From Candidatus Jettenia sp. (lineage in GTDB: Bacteria > Planctomycetota > Brocadiia > Brocadiales > Brocadiaceae): a DNA stretch of 64,000 bases. Shown here piece after piece: positions 1 through 9,641 of the stretch. Within the stretch, counting starts at the first letter, position 1. Every line of letters begins with the position of its first letter. The stretch is taken from positions 2,137,659 through 2,201,658 of the forward strand of contig CP091278.1 of assembly GCA_021650895.1 (NCBI GenBank). The letters are read 5' to 3'. The notes under the pieces are model-generated. The model did no database searches and had not been told where the DNA came from. It was given only the letters and a program-made list of their open reading frames with translations. The translations under genes and the position numbers were made by a program.

Positions 1-331
1 TCGCAATAGCTGCCGGCAAACCCACAGCCCCTACCACAGCGGAAACCACAATGTCTACTTCTTTTTTTAGAACAATTTCTTCCAAACAATTGTTTCCCGT
101 AATTACTTTTACATTATTGTTTGGAAAGCGACTTTTTATCTTTTCAACTAATTTGCTATCGTTTAAGGCAATATATGTTGGCTTGAATTCTTCAATTTGA
201 TCGGAAAGCAATTCCCATCGTGAATTTGAGGAGAGACCAATAACTCGAAACTTGTCTTTTAAATTTCGAGCAACTTCAAGAGTGTTTTTACCAATCGAGC
301 CTGTAGAACCAAGAATAACAATATTTTTCAT
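1..331 (-). CDS. dxr: 1-deoxy-D-xylulose 5-phosphate reductoisomerase, N-terminal part (runs off the window)
   Basis: Second enzyme of the MEP isoprenoid pathway, converting DXP to 2-C-methyl-D-erythritol 4-phosphate with NADPH in the cytoplasm. About 110 N-terminal residues are visible. They begin MKNIVILGSTGSIGKNTLEV, the glycine-rich NADPH-binding start typical of the family, and later include a VDIVVSAVVGAVGLPA segment, also characteristic. The ATG at 331 lies one base after the ispG stop, so the two MEP genes are almost certainly co-transcribed. The 3' end lies outside the window, so the catalytic domain cannot be assessed. Confidence 0.93.
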   Translation of the reverse strand, partial: MKNIVILGSTGSIGKNTLEVARNLKDKFRVIGLSSNSRWELLSDQIEEFKPTYIALNDSKLVEKIKSRFPNNNVKVITGNNCLEEIVLKKEVDIVVSAVVGAVGLPAAIA

Positions 332-332
332 T

Positions 333-1385
333 TTAGGACATCTGGGCAATTTCTTCTAGGAGTTCCTCTACCATACGATCTTCCGGTATTTTCCGCACCT
401 TCTCACCTTTCTTAAAAAGGAATCCAAATCCCTTTCCTCCAGCAATACCGATATCAACTTCACGCGCTTCGCCAGGACCATTAACAACACAACCCATAAT
501 CGCTATTTGGAGATGTTTTTTATCCTTTGGTAAACGCTGTCTAACTTTTTCTACGATATTTACTAAATCGATCTCACAACGACCGCATGTAGGACAAGAT
601 ATAAGTTCTGTCTTTTCGCTTTTATAAAGGCCAAGCGCTTCAAGAATATCATAACCAGCCTTAATCTCTAGTTCGGATGCACCAGTATAAGAAACCCTTA
701 AGGTATCCCCAATACCCTCAGAAAGTAACGCTCCAATACCAATAGCTGATTTAATAGCAGCAAGGCTTGGCGGCCCTGCAGCGGTAACACCTAAATGCAG
801 TGGATAATCACACAGGGCAGCTATAGATCTATAGGCGCTTAAGGTTGAAGGAACATCTGAAGCCTTGAGAGATAATACAATATCCTTAAATCCGATTGAT
901 TCAAAATGCTCACAATAATTCAGGACTGTTTTTACCATCAACATTGTTAAATCCTCGTGTTTATCTTCATTACCACGAACAGATCCTGAATTAACTCCAA
1001 TACGAATTGGAATGCCCTTATCTTTAGCAGCACGTACAACCTCCTCCAGCTTCTCTTTATCCTTCATATTTCCAGGGTTAATTCGTATTTTATCAACCCC
1101 TTGCGCAATAGATTCCAATGCTAAGTGATGACCGAAGTGGATATCAGCAACGATTGGAATTCGTATCTGCCTTTTAATAGCGCCGAGACATCTAGCCACA
1201 ACAATAGTGGGTACTGCAACACGTACGATGTGACATCCTATCGCCTCAAGCTCCTTAATTTGCTGAACCGTAGCATCAATATTCTCTGTGTGGGTTTTAG
1301 TCATAGTCTGCACAGAGATTGGATTTTCTCCACCAATTAATACACCACCAACATTAACTACCCTTGTTTTCCGCCTTTGAATCAT
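333..1385 (-). CDS. ispG: 4-hydroxy-3-methylbut-2-en-1-yl diphosphate synthase
   Basis: Iron-sulfur enzyme of the MEP pathway that reduces ME-cPP to HMBPP. The protein has 350 residues, the length of the compact bacterial form without the extra central domain. The N-terminal TIM-barrel part contains HTENIDATV and a DIHFGHHLAL segment near residues 81-90. The C-terminal [4Fe-4S] ligands are visible as CPTCGRC (Cys264 and Cys267) and GCVVNGPGEA (Cys299 and Glu306). It is directly followed by dxr with a one-base gap, which places two steps of isoprenoid synthesis in one operon. No unusual features; identification is secure. Confidence 0.96.
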   Translation of the reverse strand: MIQRRKTRVVNVGGVLIGGENPISVQTMTKTHTENIDATVQQIKELEAIGCHIVRVAVPTIVVARCLGAIKRQIRIPIVADIHFGHHLALESIAQGVDKIRINPGNMKDKEKLEEVVRAAKDKGIPIRIGVNSGSVRGNEDKHEDLTMLMVKTVLNYCEHFESIGFKDIVLSLKASDVPSTLSAYRSIAALCDYPLHLGVTAAGPPSLAAIKSAIGIGALLSEGIGDTLRVSYTGASELEIKAGYDILEALGLYKSEKTELISCPTCGRCEIDLVNIVEKVRQRLPKDKKHLQIAIMGCVVNGPGEAREVDIGIAGGKGFGFLFKKGEKVRKIPEDRMVEELLEEIAQMS

Positions 1386-1497
1386 AATCTTATGATAAAT
1401 TTTATATTTACAGTAATTTTAGGATACAAAGCATCTATAGACTAGCAATTATATTAGCATCTTATTGATTTTGTCAAATGTAAACTTACTATTAACC

Positions 1498-2154
1498 TTA
1501 GTTACCAGACAACGTTGCACGCCAATTCGTTGAAAGAAGATGGCAAGAAGCAAGTTCAGCAGCAGCATCTTTATCCTCGTACCGGCTATGCATAATTTTA
1601 TTGGCACAAGCAATAGTCCACTGTGGAAATGGCCGATCAAGAAGGATTAATGGAAGGCCTCTTTCGACAAATCCCTCGTAAATAACCCTAAAATACCAAC
1701 CTGTCCGACCACTGAGTTTAACCCTTTCAGCTAAATCTTGAATCCTCCATCTGTTTGATATCTTCCAGCATGGCTGCCGAGGTTGAGAAACTTGTAATTG
1801 GCTATCTCCAATAGCATACATATCACCGATACAAACAGACTCCTCGGTAAGCCCCTTCACAGTAAAGTTTTCTCCGAATGCTCCGTAGGGTAACTTAACA
1901 CTTACGATTTCATTATGCCAGGCGGTATAGTGATCAGCAGAATATCCAAGAACTGCCTTATCAGCACCACCGTGATGTTTCAGATCAGCTTGACCATCAC
2001 CTGAAAGATTTGACTTGCCTAACCAAATCCTCCCTTCTACAGGTTCTTTGAAAAATCCGGTTAACCAAGAATTTTCACTAACAAGCGAACCCGTCTCTAT
2101 GTTAACAATTTTAGGTCTGCCGACTTGAATTGAAAGTATATAAGGCGCTTCCAT
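1498..2154 (-). CDS. MOSC domain protein, YiiM-like
   Basis: A 218-residue protein of the MOSC superfamily, whose members handle sulfur carried on a conserved cysteine, often in molybdenum-cofactor metabolism or Moco-dependent reduction of N-hydroxylated compounds. The conserved region KHHGGADKAVLGY, followed by YGAFGENFTV and SQPRQPCWKI with the single conserved Cys, matches the YiiM type. The natural substrate is not deducible. The ATG at 2154 is preceded immediately by AGAGG, so ribosome-binding spacing is poor, but the N-terminus YILSIQVGRPK starts as the family does. It lies upstream of ispG with a 112-base gap. The nearby molybdoenzyme NxrA makes a Moco-related role attractive but unproven. 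Confidence 0.8.
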   Translation of the reverse strand: MEAPYILSIQVGRPKIVNIETGSLVSENSWLTGFFKEPVEGRIWLGKSNLSGDGQADLKHHGGADKAVLGYSADHYTAWHNEIVSVKLPYGAFGENFTVKGLTEESVCIGDMYAIGDSQLQVSQPRQPCWKISNRWRIQDLAERVKLSGRTGWYFRVIYEGFVERGLPLILLDRPFPQWTIACANKIMHSRYEDKDAAAELASCHLLSTNWRATLSGN

Positions 2155-2182
2155 CCTCTTTATATTTCCATCTTAAACCAAA

Positions 2183-2224
2183 AAAAATTCCAGTGAAGTA
2201 TTTTGCAACCTCACTGGAATTTTT
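2183..2224 (-). terminator. Intrinsic terminator, possibly bidirectional
   Basis: A perfect 14-bp inverted repeat (2183-2196 against 2211-2224) with a 14-base loop lies between the cupredoxin-like gene (stop at 2265) and the MOSC gene. The arms end in A and T tracts, so on the minus strand a T-rich tail follows the stem. It terminates the 2265-2990 gene and would also work on the plus strand. Confidence 0.8.
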
Positions 2225-2264
2225 ATAGCAGCACATTTTAGGTAAATAATTTACATTGTTAAGC

Positions 2265-2990
2265 CTATCTTCTTCTCTTTAACTCAAAATTTGACGTAGT
2301 GGCTTTTCCCGCCTCTACCGTCACATCCTGAGACATCTCCTTGAGTTTTTCATGCCAAGTCTTTAGCACATAGTTTCCTGGGGGAACACCTTCAATTGTA
2401 TAGTTTCCATCCTTATCTGTAACTGCAAAATAAGGATTATCAAAAGACACAATATAGCCTGCCATTTCTGCATGAACATTACAAAGCAGAGGCGTCTCAC
2501 CAATGACATCAAAAGATACCTCTTTTACAACACCTGTAGGATAAGTACCCAAATTAAATTGTAAAGCTGCCGTTGGAGGTGAAAACACATTATGGCGTAC
2601 TGCATCACTGTTGGGAAAGTCTACTACAGTACCCTTCTGTAATGCTACAACCCTGGGTACATAGGTAAGATTAAGCTGATCAACAACTGCATGCTCAGAG
2701 GGAGGAGGAAATTTATTCTCTCCTACTTTCTCAATATATACAACAGCATCAGCATTATTCCTCATTTTTTGACAGGTAACTACACCCGTAATAGAACCTG
2801 CATTCTCTACCTTTGGCAGGTTTTTAACAGTCTTTTTCAGTTTTTGCTGTGCCTCTTCCAACTTCTTTTGTGCTTCAGCAATTTCTTCTGCTGTTAAAGC
2901 TTTCTTTTCCTCTTGAGCCCAAGTTAATGAACTATATGAAAATGCAATCACCGATAACGAGAGTATACCAGAAATTAAATATCTCTTCAT
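2265..2990 (-). CDS. Exported cupredoxin-like protein with carboxypeptidase-type regulatory domain
   Basis: A 241-residue secreted protein. A signal peptide (about residues 1-25, ending LTWAQ) precedes a short Lys/Glu/Ala-rich coiled-coil stretch (about 30-58). The next 100 residues look like a blue-copper fold: VRHNVFSPP supplies a His, and PLLCNVHAEMAGYIV supplies the Cys-x2-His-x3-Met pattern of a type 1 copper site. The last 60 residues (YFAVTDKDGNYTIEGVPPGNYVLKTWHE) match the carboxypeptidase regulatory-like beta-sandwich. The gene lies just after nxrA but beyond a terminator, so it is probably its own transcript. A paralogue with the same architecture lies at 20511-21266. Likely role: periplasmic or anammoxosome electron carrier; the partner is not known. 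Confidence 0.75.
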   Translation of the reverse strand: MKRYLISGILSLSVIAFSYSSLTWAQEEKKALTAEEIAEAQKKLEEAQQKLKKTVKNLPKVENAGSITGVVTCQKMRNNADAVVYIEKVGENKFPPPSEHAVVDQLNLTYVPRVVALQKGTVVDFPNSDAVRHNVFSPPTAALQFNLGTYPTGVVKEVSFDVIGETPLLCNVHAEMAGYIVSFDNPYFAVTDKDGNYTIEGVPPGNYVLKTWHEKLKEMSQDVTVEAGKATTSNFELKRRR

Positions 2991-3040
2991 AAATTCTTTT
3001 TTCTCCCTTTATACAAAATGAATGAAAAAAATCTAAATTA

Positions 3041-3081
3041 AACGAGCTAACCGATGTGGTATAACCATCTGCTAGCTCGTT
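3041..3081 (-). terminator. Terminator of the nxrCBA operon
   Basis: A perfect 9-bp inverted repeat (AACGAGCTA at 3041-3049, complement at 3073-3081) encloses a second small stem. On the minus strand it directly follows the nxrA stop and is trailed by a T-rich run (complement of 3025-3040). Confidence 0.75.
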
Positions 3082-3103
3082 ATCATATTTTACAAAATTT
3101 ACC

Positions 3104-6100
3104 TTACGCTTTTTCCACCTTTACCAATTCTCCGCCCAGGTATTTTTTCATGAAATCATTCTCGTTGCCAGCGGTATACCCTGTCTTTGCCGGATCCCAC
3201 AATCCCTTACCTCCAATGCCACCATCCTCCGCCTTGGTGATCTTTACCAAGGTCTCTTTTGGCACTGTGTTGATACCATGATTGTCTGCCTCAAAACCAA
3301 AAACAAACTTCATACCAATCTTTGCTTTGTGGAACAGACTATCCAATTGATGCATGGGCATGGACCAATCTCTGGTAATACTCTGTTGTGATCCATAACG
3401 GAAGCTTGACTGATACCCGGTGCCTGCCGATAGCGCCCTTCCATCAGGTCTTGTCTCATGGGCCTTCACCGACCGCTCTGTTGAAATGCACGCAGAGTGC
3501 TTCATCATGGTCACTCCATACGGATATGCCGGATTGTACTTACACCGTAACATCAGACGCGCTATCTTATAGAACGGGTCGCTTGGCTTCCACCCCTCAT
3601 ACGGCCTGTCCGCAGGGTTGGCATCTACATAAACATAATCACCATCATTGATACCTAAATCCTTCGCCGCATCAGGATGCATATGGATTTGATGTTCTCC
3701 CACGCCTGGCATTCTCTTGTCCATCCTGTAGGGGTCACCAAAGTTGTTATTCCAGATAAAGTTCCAGTCCGTTACTGCCCACTGGGAGTGTACCGTATGG
3801 CGGGATTTCGGTGTTACACAATAGAACTTATATCCCTTCTCCCACAAGAAGTTCTTCGTTTTCTTTGTCTCAGCCCATGACTTCTTGATGTTCCTTACCG
3901 TTCTCTCATCCCAATGTTCTGCATTCTCCGGTATTCCATAATCATCCGGACGGATATACGGATTGGTGCTGACGATGACATTCGGAAGATACTGGGTTGC
4001 CTCCGGTCCTTCACGGTGTACGATAAAGTTCTCTCCGTACTCAATAATCTCCGATTCATCATTGTACCCCTGTAACCTTCCTGTCGGTGTATAGAAAGGA
4101 AGGCTCTCATGTACCTGTTCCCAGAATGGATGTCTCGGATAGGTACGGTAGAGCAATAAGGCAACTCCTGGTTCGCCATATTTCCCATTAATGATGTCAA
4201 CAAAACTGTACCCCTTTGTCGTCGTACTGCCATCCAATAATCTCTGGATATAGACCTCTGGTCTTCCCTCAAGGGCAAACTTCCAAACATCATGGAATCT
4301 CATATCTCTGAGGAGTTCTCCAAGCTTGGCTCCCATACCCGCAAGGATCATCACATCATCCTTAGAGTCGTTCACCGGTTTTATGCCACCCTTCCATATC
4401 TGAATGAAGGGATTGGAGCATGAGGTGGTAATCTCATGGGTCTCAAACTCTGCCCAGGAGTTCGCCGGAAATGCAAAATCGGCATATTCAATAGAACCGG
4501 TCATCTCTATATCGTTCGACATGATTTGTTCGATATTGGGATTGACATTCTTCAGCATCTGGTACACATGCTTGGCATTGTTTACCAGGTTTACGTTCGT
4601 AAACCACATGATCTTCGTTGGTGTCGGCATGTGGGTTTTACCCGTAAAGCATTTCCGTCCATACTTTGGGGTATTCACAATTAACGGCCTGTCATTATGA
4701 TTCCAGTACGCCACTTCTTCATCATAGGCACGTCCCTTTACCTTGAGTTCCGTTGCAGGTGCATCGGGATCAAGGTTCGGGTTAAATACATCCTCTGCTA
4801 CCCATCCATAGAATCCGGGACCACTCCACTTTGATGCCTGGAAATTGCCCGCCTTATAGTTACCTGCCCAGGTATGAGAGCCTGAACCAGGATAACCCAC
4901 ATTCCCCGTTAACATCAGAGGTAAATAGGTCGACCTATTCATAAGTGTTGCGTGGAACCAGTGATTGATACCCTCACCGTAATGGATTGCTACCGGTTTA
5001 ATGGTTGCTATATCATGTGCCAGCCTTACGATTAACTCCTTTGGTGAATTCGTCATTTCAACGACACTGTCAATATCGTAATCTTTCAGATGTATTTTAT
5101 ACATCTCGAAGAGCGGCATGACCTCAATTTCCTTGCCATCTACCGTTTTCACCTTGAATACTCCATCGAGAGCCGGGTCAATACCTTTTGCAATAAGCTT
5201 ATCACCAACATCATCACGGGTAATCGCTTTTGGGCTATTTGTCTTTGCGTCCCATACCACAAAGTCTCCGATAATCTCCCTCTGGTCATCATGTAAGCCG
5301 TGAATCTTATAGCTTGCCCCATGTGACATATCCTCTAGTTTATAATCCGGGAAGATATCTTTCGCCTGCAGCCTCTTCAGGGTATCTGTTCGAACGAGTA
5401 AGGGGAAATCGGTAAACTTCTTCACATAATCTGCATCATACAGCTTCTCATCCATGAGGATCTTGGTTATCCCCAGGAACAATGCCGTATCGGTATTACA
5501 CTTGATCGGTATCCAGTAATCTGCCTTTTGAGCAGATGGGCTATATTCGGGGGTAATAACAACCAGCTTCCCACCTCTCTCGAAAACCTGTGTTAACCAG
5601 TGTGCCTCAGGCATCTTATTCTCAATAAGGTTCTTTCCGGTCTGGATTACCAACTTTGAGAACCGTACATCGTTCATGTCTACATCCGATGTCTGCAATC
5701 CATGAGAGAACGGATGTCCAGGGGCCTGATCACCATGCCAGGTATAGTTTGACCAGTTTCTACCACCCAATGCCTTGTCAGGACCAACACCTCTGTTGTG
5801 ACTATCGACCAGGGCAAGGGAATTGTTAAACCGGTACATCCCGTATTTACCAATAACACCCAAGAGACCCATACCACCACGTCCCTTAAAGGTTCGTGTG
5901 CCGGCACCCTTCATCGCATCAACCATCTCTTTAGGATAGCCTTGATCCAGGAGTTTCCGTGCGCCTTCTTCTCCACTGTACTTCTTGGTAATGTGGATAA
6001 TACCCTTTGCAGCATAGGTCCAGGCATCATCCCAGGAGGCCTTTAAGAGTTCATCCTGACCTCTGGCATCAAACATATACTTTGATTTATTTTCCGGTGT

Positions 6101-6553
6101 TAGTTCCGGGAATCCATCATCAGCCCATTGCTTCCATCCCTTTCGGATCAGAGGATACCGTAATCGATAGGGGCCGTATACCCTGCGATGGAAGGTATAT
6201 CCTTTCAGGCACATTCTGGGGTTCCAGTTCCTTGTAGCCTTATTTCCATACAGGTCTGCGTAGTTCTGATGATCATAATTCTGTTCAACCCTCATGAGTA
6301 CTTCGTTTCTCACAAATGCCCTCACTCTACAGGCATGGGTATCATTGGGAGAGCAACAATAAGTGAAGGTACGATCGTACCGGTACTGTTCTCGATATAC
6401 ACTTTCCCATGCACGGTCTGGATAAGCATCCAGGGGGTTTCCAACTTCTACAGCGGGCTTTAATAACCTGAACGCCATTGCCTTATTGGCAAGGGTAAAG
6501 GTCGCACCCGTTGCGCCTGCCACCTGTAGGAAAGTCCTCCTCGTAAATTTCAT
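3104..6553 (-). CDS. nxrA: Nitrite oxidoreductase alpha subunit (molybdopterin oxidoreductase)
   Basis: Catalytic subunit of nitrite oxidoreductase, oxidising nitrite to nitrate at a bis-MGD molybdenum centre; in anammox bacteria the complex is located in the anammoxosome. The start at 6553 gives 1149 residues beginning MKFTRRTFLQVAG, a Tat signal; an upstream ATG in frame lacks a ribosome site, whereas this one follows AAGGAG. Iron-sulfur ligands are Cys66/67, Cys75 and Cys115, a spacing unlike the H-x3-C-x3-C of NarG. The QTSDVDMNDVRF segment corresponds in position to the NarG stretch carrying the molybdenum-ligating Asp. Length and motifs fit the periplasmic-type NXR of anammox bacteria and Nitrospira. 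Last gene of the nxrC-nxrB-torD-HExxH-nxrA operon, closed by the terminator at 3041-3081. Confidence 0.95.
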   Translation of the reverse strand: MKFTRRTFLQVAGATGATFTLANKAMAFRLLKPAVEVGNPLDAYPDRAWESVYREQYRYDRTFTYCCSPNDTHACRVRAFVRNEVLMRVEQNYDHQNYADLYGNKATRNWNPRMCLKGYTFHRRVYGPYRLRYPLIRKGWKQWADDGFPELTPENKSKYMFDARGQDELLKASWDDAWTYAAKGIIHITKKYSGEEGARKLLDQGYPKEMVDAMKGAGTRTFKGRGGMGLLGVIGKYGMYRFNNSLALVDSHNRGVGPDKALGGRNWSNYTWHGDQAPGHPFSHGLQTSDVDMNDVRFSKLVIQTGKNLIENKMPEAHWLTQVFERGGKLVVITPEYSPSAQKADYWIPIKCNTDTALFLGITKILMDEKLYDADYVKKFTDFPLLVRTDTLKRLQAKDIFPDYKLEDMSHGASYKIHGLHDDQREIIGDFVVWDAKTNSPKAITRDDVGDKLIAKGIDPALDGVFKVKTVDGKEIEVMPLFEMYKIHLKDYDIDSVVEMTNSPKELIVRLAHDIATIKPVAIHYGEGINHWFHATLMNRSTYLPLMLTGNVGYPGSGSHTWAGNYKAGNFQASKWSGPGFYGWVAEDVFNPNLDPDAPATELKVKGRAYDEEVAYWNHNDRPLIVNTPKYGRKCFTGKTHMPTPTKIMWFTNVNLVNNAKHVYQMLKNVNPNIEQIMSNDIEMTGSIEYADFAFPANSWAEFETHEITTSCSNPFIQIWKGGIKPVNDSKDDVMILAGMGAKLGELLRDMRFHDVWKFALEGRPEVYIQRLLDGSTTTKGYSFVDIINGKYGEPGVALLLYRTYPRHPFWEQVHESLPFYTPTGRLQGYNDESEIIEYGENFIVHREGPEATQYLPNVIVSTNPYIRPDDYGIPENAEHWDERTVRNIKKSWAETKKTKNFLWEKGYKFYCVTPKSRHTVHSQWAVTDWNFIWNNNFGDPYRMDKRMPGVGEHQIHMHPDAAKDLGINDGDYVYVDANPADRPYEGWKPSDPFYKIARLMLRCKYNPAYPYGVTMMKHSACISTERSVKAHETRPDGRALSAGTGYQSSFRYGSQQSITRDWSMPMHQLDSLFHKAKIGMKFVFGFEADNHGINTVPKETLVKITKAEDGGIGGKGLWDPAKTGYTAGNENDFMKKYLGGELVKVEKA

Positions 6554-6616
6554 ACTTCCTACTCCTTTCTCAAATAAAAACATTTATACAAAAATTTTAA
6601 CTATTAAAGCCCTATA

Positions 6617-7570
6617 TTAACAAACGGAACCCCGTACCTTATACACCTCTATACATCTCTCGCAAACACCATCATCAGGTTCCCAATTAGGGAAATCTCT
6701 CTTAATATTATCTATGATATAAGAATCATAATTGAGATTTTCAACCCAATTATAGGTACGAAATTGACACAAAGGACATTGTGCTCCAGGCAAGAGCGTT
6801 TTTTTCACTTTTTGAACATGCTTTATTGGCAATCCTTCTGAAATCTTGATCACCTTATTCACATCTTTAGCCAACTCTAATATCTTATTATGTGTTAAGT
6901 ACTCATCTTGCCAGAGAACATTAAAAATCGCAGCTTTTATTTCTGTTGGAATCTTTTTATACAAAGATTCAAATTCTGCATATCGTCCTTCTTTGTCTGA
7001 AATGGTTTCCTTCCCTTTTCTTATCAACCTGCTATCTACAAATATATCCCAAAAGATACTATATCTTTCCGTAATAATACTCTCTTCCATAGGATTACAA
7101 CCGAGACGTTCATCCCTATAGCCAAAAGATTCGCTGAGCATATCGGAAACATGCATTAATTCATGACGAATCAATCTTTTTAGATATGCAATTTCCTGAA
7201 AGCGGTCAATTAACAATTTTACAATAATCCGTTTTTGCTCAGTTCCTTCACCTGGCCCTTTCGTAAGACTAGAGCCTTCATCAAAAGGATTTTTTGCCTT
7301 TGTTATCACCCCACCGATAACTTTTCCTTCAAGATCGGGAAACTCATCAAAAGATTCTTTAATCAGGTTAAAAAAGCCAAGTTTCTTAAAAAAATCCCAT
7401 TCAATCTTTTTAAATTGTGCCGGCCTTTCATCCAAAGGAAAATTCTCGTAGACAGGGTCAGTAAGAGCGTGATATTCATTCGTAAGAGCATAATCACCTT
7501 TTTCCTCTTTTGCCTTTAATTCTCGGAAAATCGCTTCTTCGATTAAATTTGGATCAAATTCAATTTTCAT
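6617..7570 (-). CDS. HExxH protein with C-terminal zinc-binding cysteines, embedded in the nxr operon
   Basis: A 317-residue soluble protein that I cannot assign to a named family. Residues 131-140 read KRLIRHELMH, a full HExxH metalloprotease motif (His136, Glu137, His140); a third ligand could be one of the Glu residues in NPMEESIITERYS about 20 residues later. The C-terminus carries two Cys pairs, CPLC and CERC, consistent with a zinc ribbon. There is no signal peptide. The start at 7570 has GGAG six bases upstream, and the gene begins 11 bases after the torD-like stop, so it is translated together with NXR. Location between the chaperone and the catalytic subunit suggests maturation, processing or quality control of NxrA; this is inference from context. 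Confidence 0.7.
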   Translation of the reverse strand: MKIEFDPNLIEEAIFRELKAKEEKGDYALTNEYHALTDPVYENFPLDERPAQFKKIEWDFFKKLGFFNLIKESFDEFPDLEGKVIGGVITKAKNPFDEGSSLTKGPGEGTEQKRIIVKLLIDRFQEIAYLKRLIRHELMHVSDMLSESFGYRDERLGCNPMEESIITERYSIFWDIFVDSRLIRKGKETISDKEGRYAEFESLYKKIPTEIKAAIFNVLWQDEYLTHNKILELAKDVNKVIKISEGLPIKHVQKVKKTLLPGAQCPLCQFRTYNWVENLNYDSYIIDNIKRDFPNWEPDDGVCERCIEVYKVRGSVC

Positions 7571-7581
7571 ACAAACTCCAT

Positions 7582-8373
7582 TTAATCTAAATTACTATCT
7601 TCTGAAGAAGCACAGGATAAACACTCATCCGGAGCGCCAGCTACCATCTCTTGATTTAGATCAGATTCTTTAAACATCTCAGTTTTAACATCCATCAATT
7701 TCATCTCTAATCTCATAAACTCTTTTGTTAATGCAGCTAATGCATGATAAAAACCTTCTTCTGCCTTTCTGCCAAACAAAATCGCAAAGAGTGGCACCCA
7801 TTTCCCAATATGTTCCTTAAGAAACTTCTTTTGTGCATCTACACATATTTGCACCTTTTCTTCCCCATCATTTTCTTGCGCATAAGCTTGCTTATACAAC
7901 AAAAAATGCATAAATTCCAGTTCTACACCAACATGGTCGCCTCGTTCTTTCTCTACATCAGATGTTTCCAATCCAAAGGCATTATAAAAACCCTGAATGT
8001 CTGCTAGTTCATGCGTTTGTTGATATATGTGCGCAGAACCATACTGGGTTTCATATAATGGGCACTCTTTCGATATCGTGTGACCTACAATGCGCTGATA
8101 TGTCTTCTGTAAGACTTCAACAGGGGTATTGCCATACACCTGATGTATCTCATCTAAACATCTGCGCAACTCCTTCACATCATCAATTTCTTTATAGCAA
8201 AGTTCCAAGTTTTTTTTGTACTCTTCAAAATCAGAACTCTTGAAAATCGAAAGATTCTTTTCTATTGGATAGAGATAGCACGCAGAAAGAATATGATACA
8301 GAATACTACGCGTTAGCAAATTTTCCACGTTAGAGGCAACAGGTTGGTCCAAAAGATCACTATCAACTGCCAT
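7582..8373 (-). CDS. TorD/NarJ-family chaperone for NxrA
   Basis: Cytoplasmic all-helical chaperone of the TorD/DmsD/NarJ group, which binds the Tat leader and apo-form of molybdoenzymes until cofactors are inserted. The 263-residue protein has the diagnostic central segment YETQYG, a helix ending ERGDHVGVELEFMHFLLYKQ, and a long C-terminal helical part. The start is set at the ATG at 8373, preceded by GAGG six bases upstream; a TTG four codons earlier has no such support. It sits 14 bases after the nxrB stop and before the HExxH gene, the expected place for a dedicated NxrA chaperone, since NxrA has a Tat signal. Confidence 0.85.
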   Translation of the reverse strand: MAVDSDLLDQPVASNVENLLTRSILYHILSACYLYPIEKNLSIFKSSDFEEYKKNLELCYKEIDDVKELRRCLDEIHQVYGNTPVEVLQKTYQRIVGHTISKECPLYETQYGSAHIYQQTHELADIQGFYNAFGLETSDVEKERGDHVGVELEFMHFLLYKQAYAQENDGEEKVQICVDAQKKFLKEHIGKWVPLFAILFGRKAEEGFYHALAALTKEFMRLEMKLMDVKTEMFKESDLNQEMVAGAPDECLSCASSEDSNLD

Positions 8374-8387
8374 AATAAACCTCAATC

Positions 8388-9602
8388 CTAAATTGAATTT
8401 AAATGTTTCGGGTCTCTAATATAAATAGGTTCTTCTACCGTTGTTCTCACAATCTCCTGACCATCCTCGCCAAACCCGATAACAGTATCGTTGAACATCT
8501 CAAATTTCTTCCCATGAATTACCGTTTCAAATACCTTAGGGCCTTCCTCTATCTTATATTCGAATACAATTGACTGGGTCATCCTGAATAAGGACATGAC
8601 CGCTAACAACTCTCTCGAAGGCACCATAAATTTCTCAACTGCTTCGTCTACACCAGGACCAAACATCTGCCTTAAATATGATCTTGGCGCCCATCTCGGT
8701 GGTATGTAATAGATATTCGGTTCCGTTCCAAACTGCGGATACAACGGTAATGCTACCTTATGATGTCTGATTAGCCAGGTTACCGGGTTTTTCGGATTAT
8801 CATCTAAAAATCCCTGCAACCGAATTTGCCCTACACAAGCAGACATACACCGGGTTTCCATAGGACGTCCCTTCGTTAAGGGATCTTTCCCCTCGATCCT
8901 AGGATAACAGGCAATACATTTTTCGCTCACCCGGGTCAAACCTCTATACATCGGTTTTTTATAGGGGCACTGCTCAACACACTTTCGGTATCCCCTGCAC
9001 CTTTTTTGATCAATGAGAACAATTCCATCCTCTTTCCTCTTATAAATTGCCTTTCTCGGACAGGCAGCTAAGCAGCCAGGATACGTACAATGATTGCAAA
9101 GCCTCTGAATATAGAAAAACCATCGGCTATGTTCCGGCAATGAAGAGTATTCATCTGGCTTATTATTACTCTTTGCTACATCTTCACCAAAATTAGGTGC
9201 TCTCCATTCTTTATCCTCGGGAATATATCCTACCGCCCATTGGTTCAGGTTCTTCTTTGCAGATGCCTCAAAAATAGTATCACCTTCATACACCCCGTAC
9301 GGAGAAAGTTTCTCATCTTTCTCATCAGTATACCAGGTATTTTCACCGTTATCGATAAGCTTTAATGTCTTAACGTCCCATGATTGGGGATAGCCACCGT
9401 ATGGCTTCGTTTCCACATTATTCCACCACATGTACTCCTGTCCCTTATTATACGTCCATGCGCTCTTACAGGCCATGGTACAAGTCTGACAGGCAATACA
9501 CCTATTGATGTTAAATATTGCTGCAAACTGCTTTTTTGGTCTGGATTCAAAATAGGGATACTCCATACGTCTCCCTAGATGCCAGTTATGTACTAGTGTC
9601 AT
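8388..9602 (-). CDS. nxrB: Nitrite oxidoreductase beta subunit (iron-sulfur)
   Basis: Electron-transfer subunit of NXR, 404 residues, related to NarH and DmsB. Four cluster-binding groups are visible: Cys35/38/41/45, Cys169/172/177/181, Cys202/208/212 and Cys229/232/252/256. In the third group the position of the fourth cysteine is Tyr (CRGYRKC), as NarH has Trp, so a [3Fe-4S] cluster is expected there; the others should hold [4Fe-4S]. No signal peptide is present, so export would be by hitchhiking with Tat-bearing NxrA. A strong ribosome site (AAGGAGG) precedes the ATG at 9602. Electrons would pass from NxrA through these clusters to the haem of NxrC. Confidence 0.95.
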   Translation of the reverse strand: MTLVHNWHLGRRMEYPYFESRPKKQFAAIFNINRCIACQTCTMACKSAWTYNKGQEYMWWNNVETKPYGGYPQSWDVKTLKLIDNGENTWYTDEKDEKLSPYGVYEGDTIFEASAKKNLNQWAVGYIPEDKEWRAPNFGEDVAKSNNKPDEYSSLPEHSRWFFYIQRLCNHCTYPGCLAACPRKAIYKRKEDGIVLIDQKRCRGYRKCVEQCPYKKPMYRGLTRVSEKCIACYPRIEGKDPLTKGRPMETRCMSACVGQIRLQGFLDDNPKNPVTWLIRHHKVALPLYPQFGTEPNIYYIPPRWAPRSYLRQMFGPGVDEAVEKFMVPSRELLAVMSLFRMTQSIVFEYKIEEGPKVFETVIHGKKFEMFNDTVIGFGEDGQEIVRTTVEEPIYIRDPKHLNSI

Positions 9603-9641
9603 TTTTTCAATCCTCCTTAACTTTATTTTCCACAGAGTAAA

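Noticed and set aside
3388-6463. Several frames opposite nxrA of 60-130 codons
   Set aside because: They lie inside a gene with clear motifs, lack ribosome sites and resemble no known protein.
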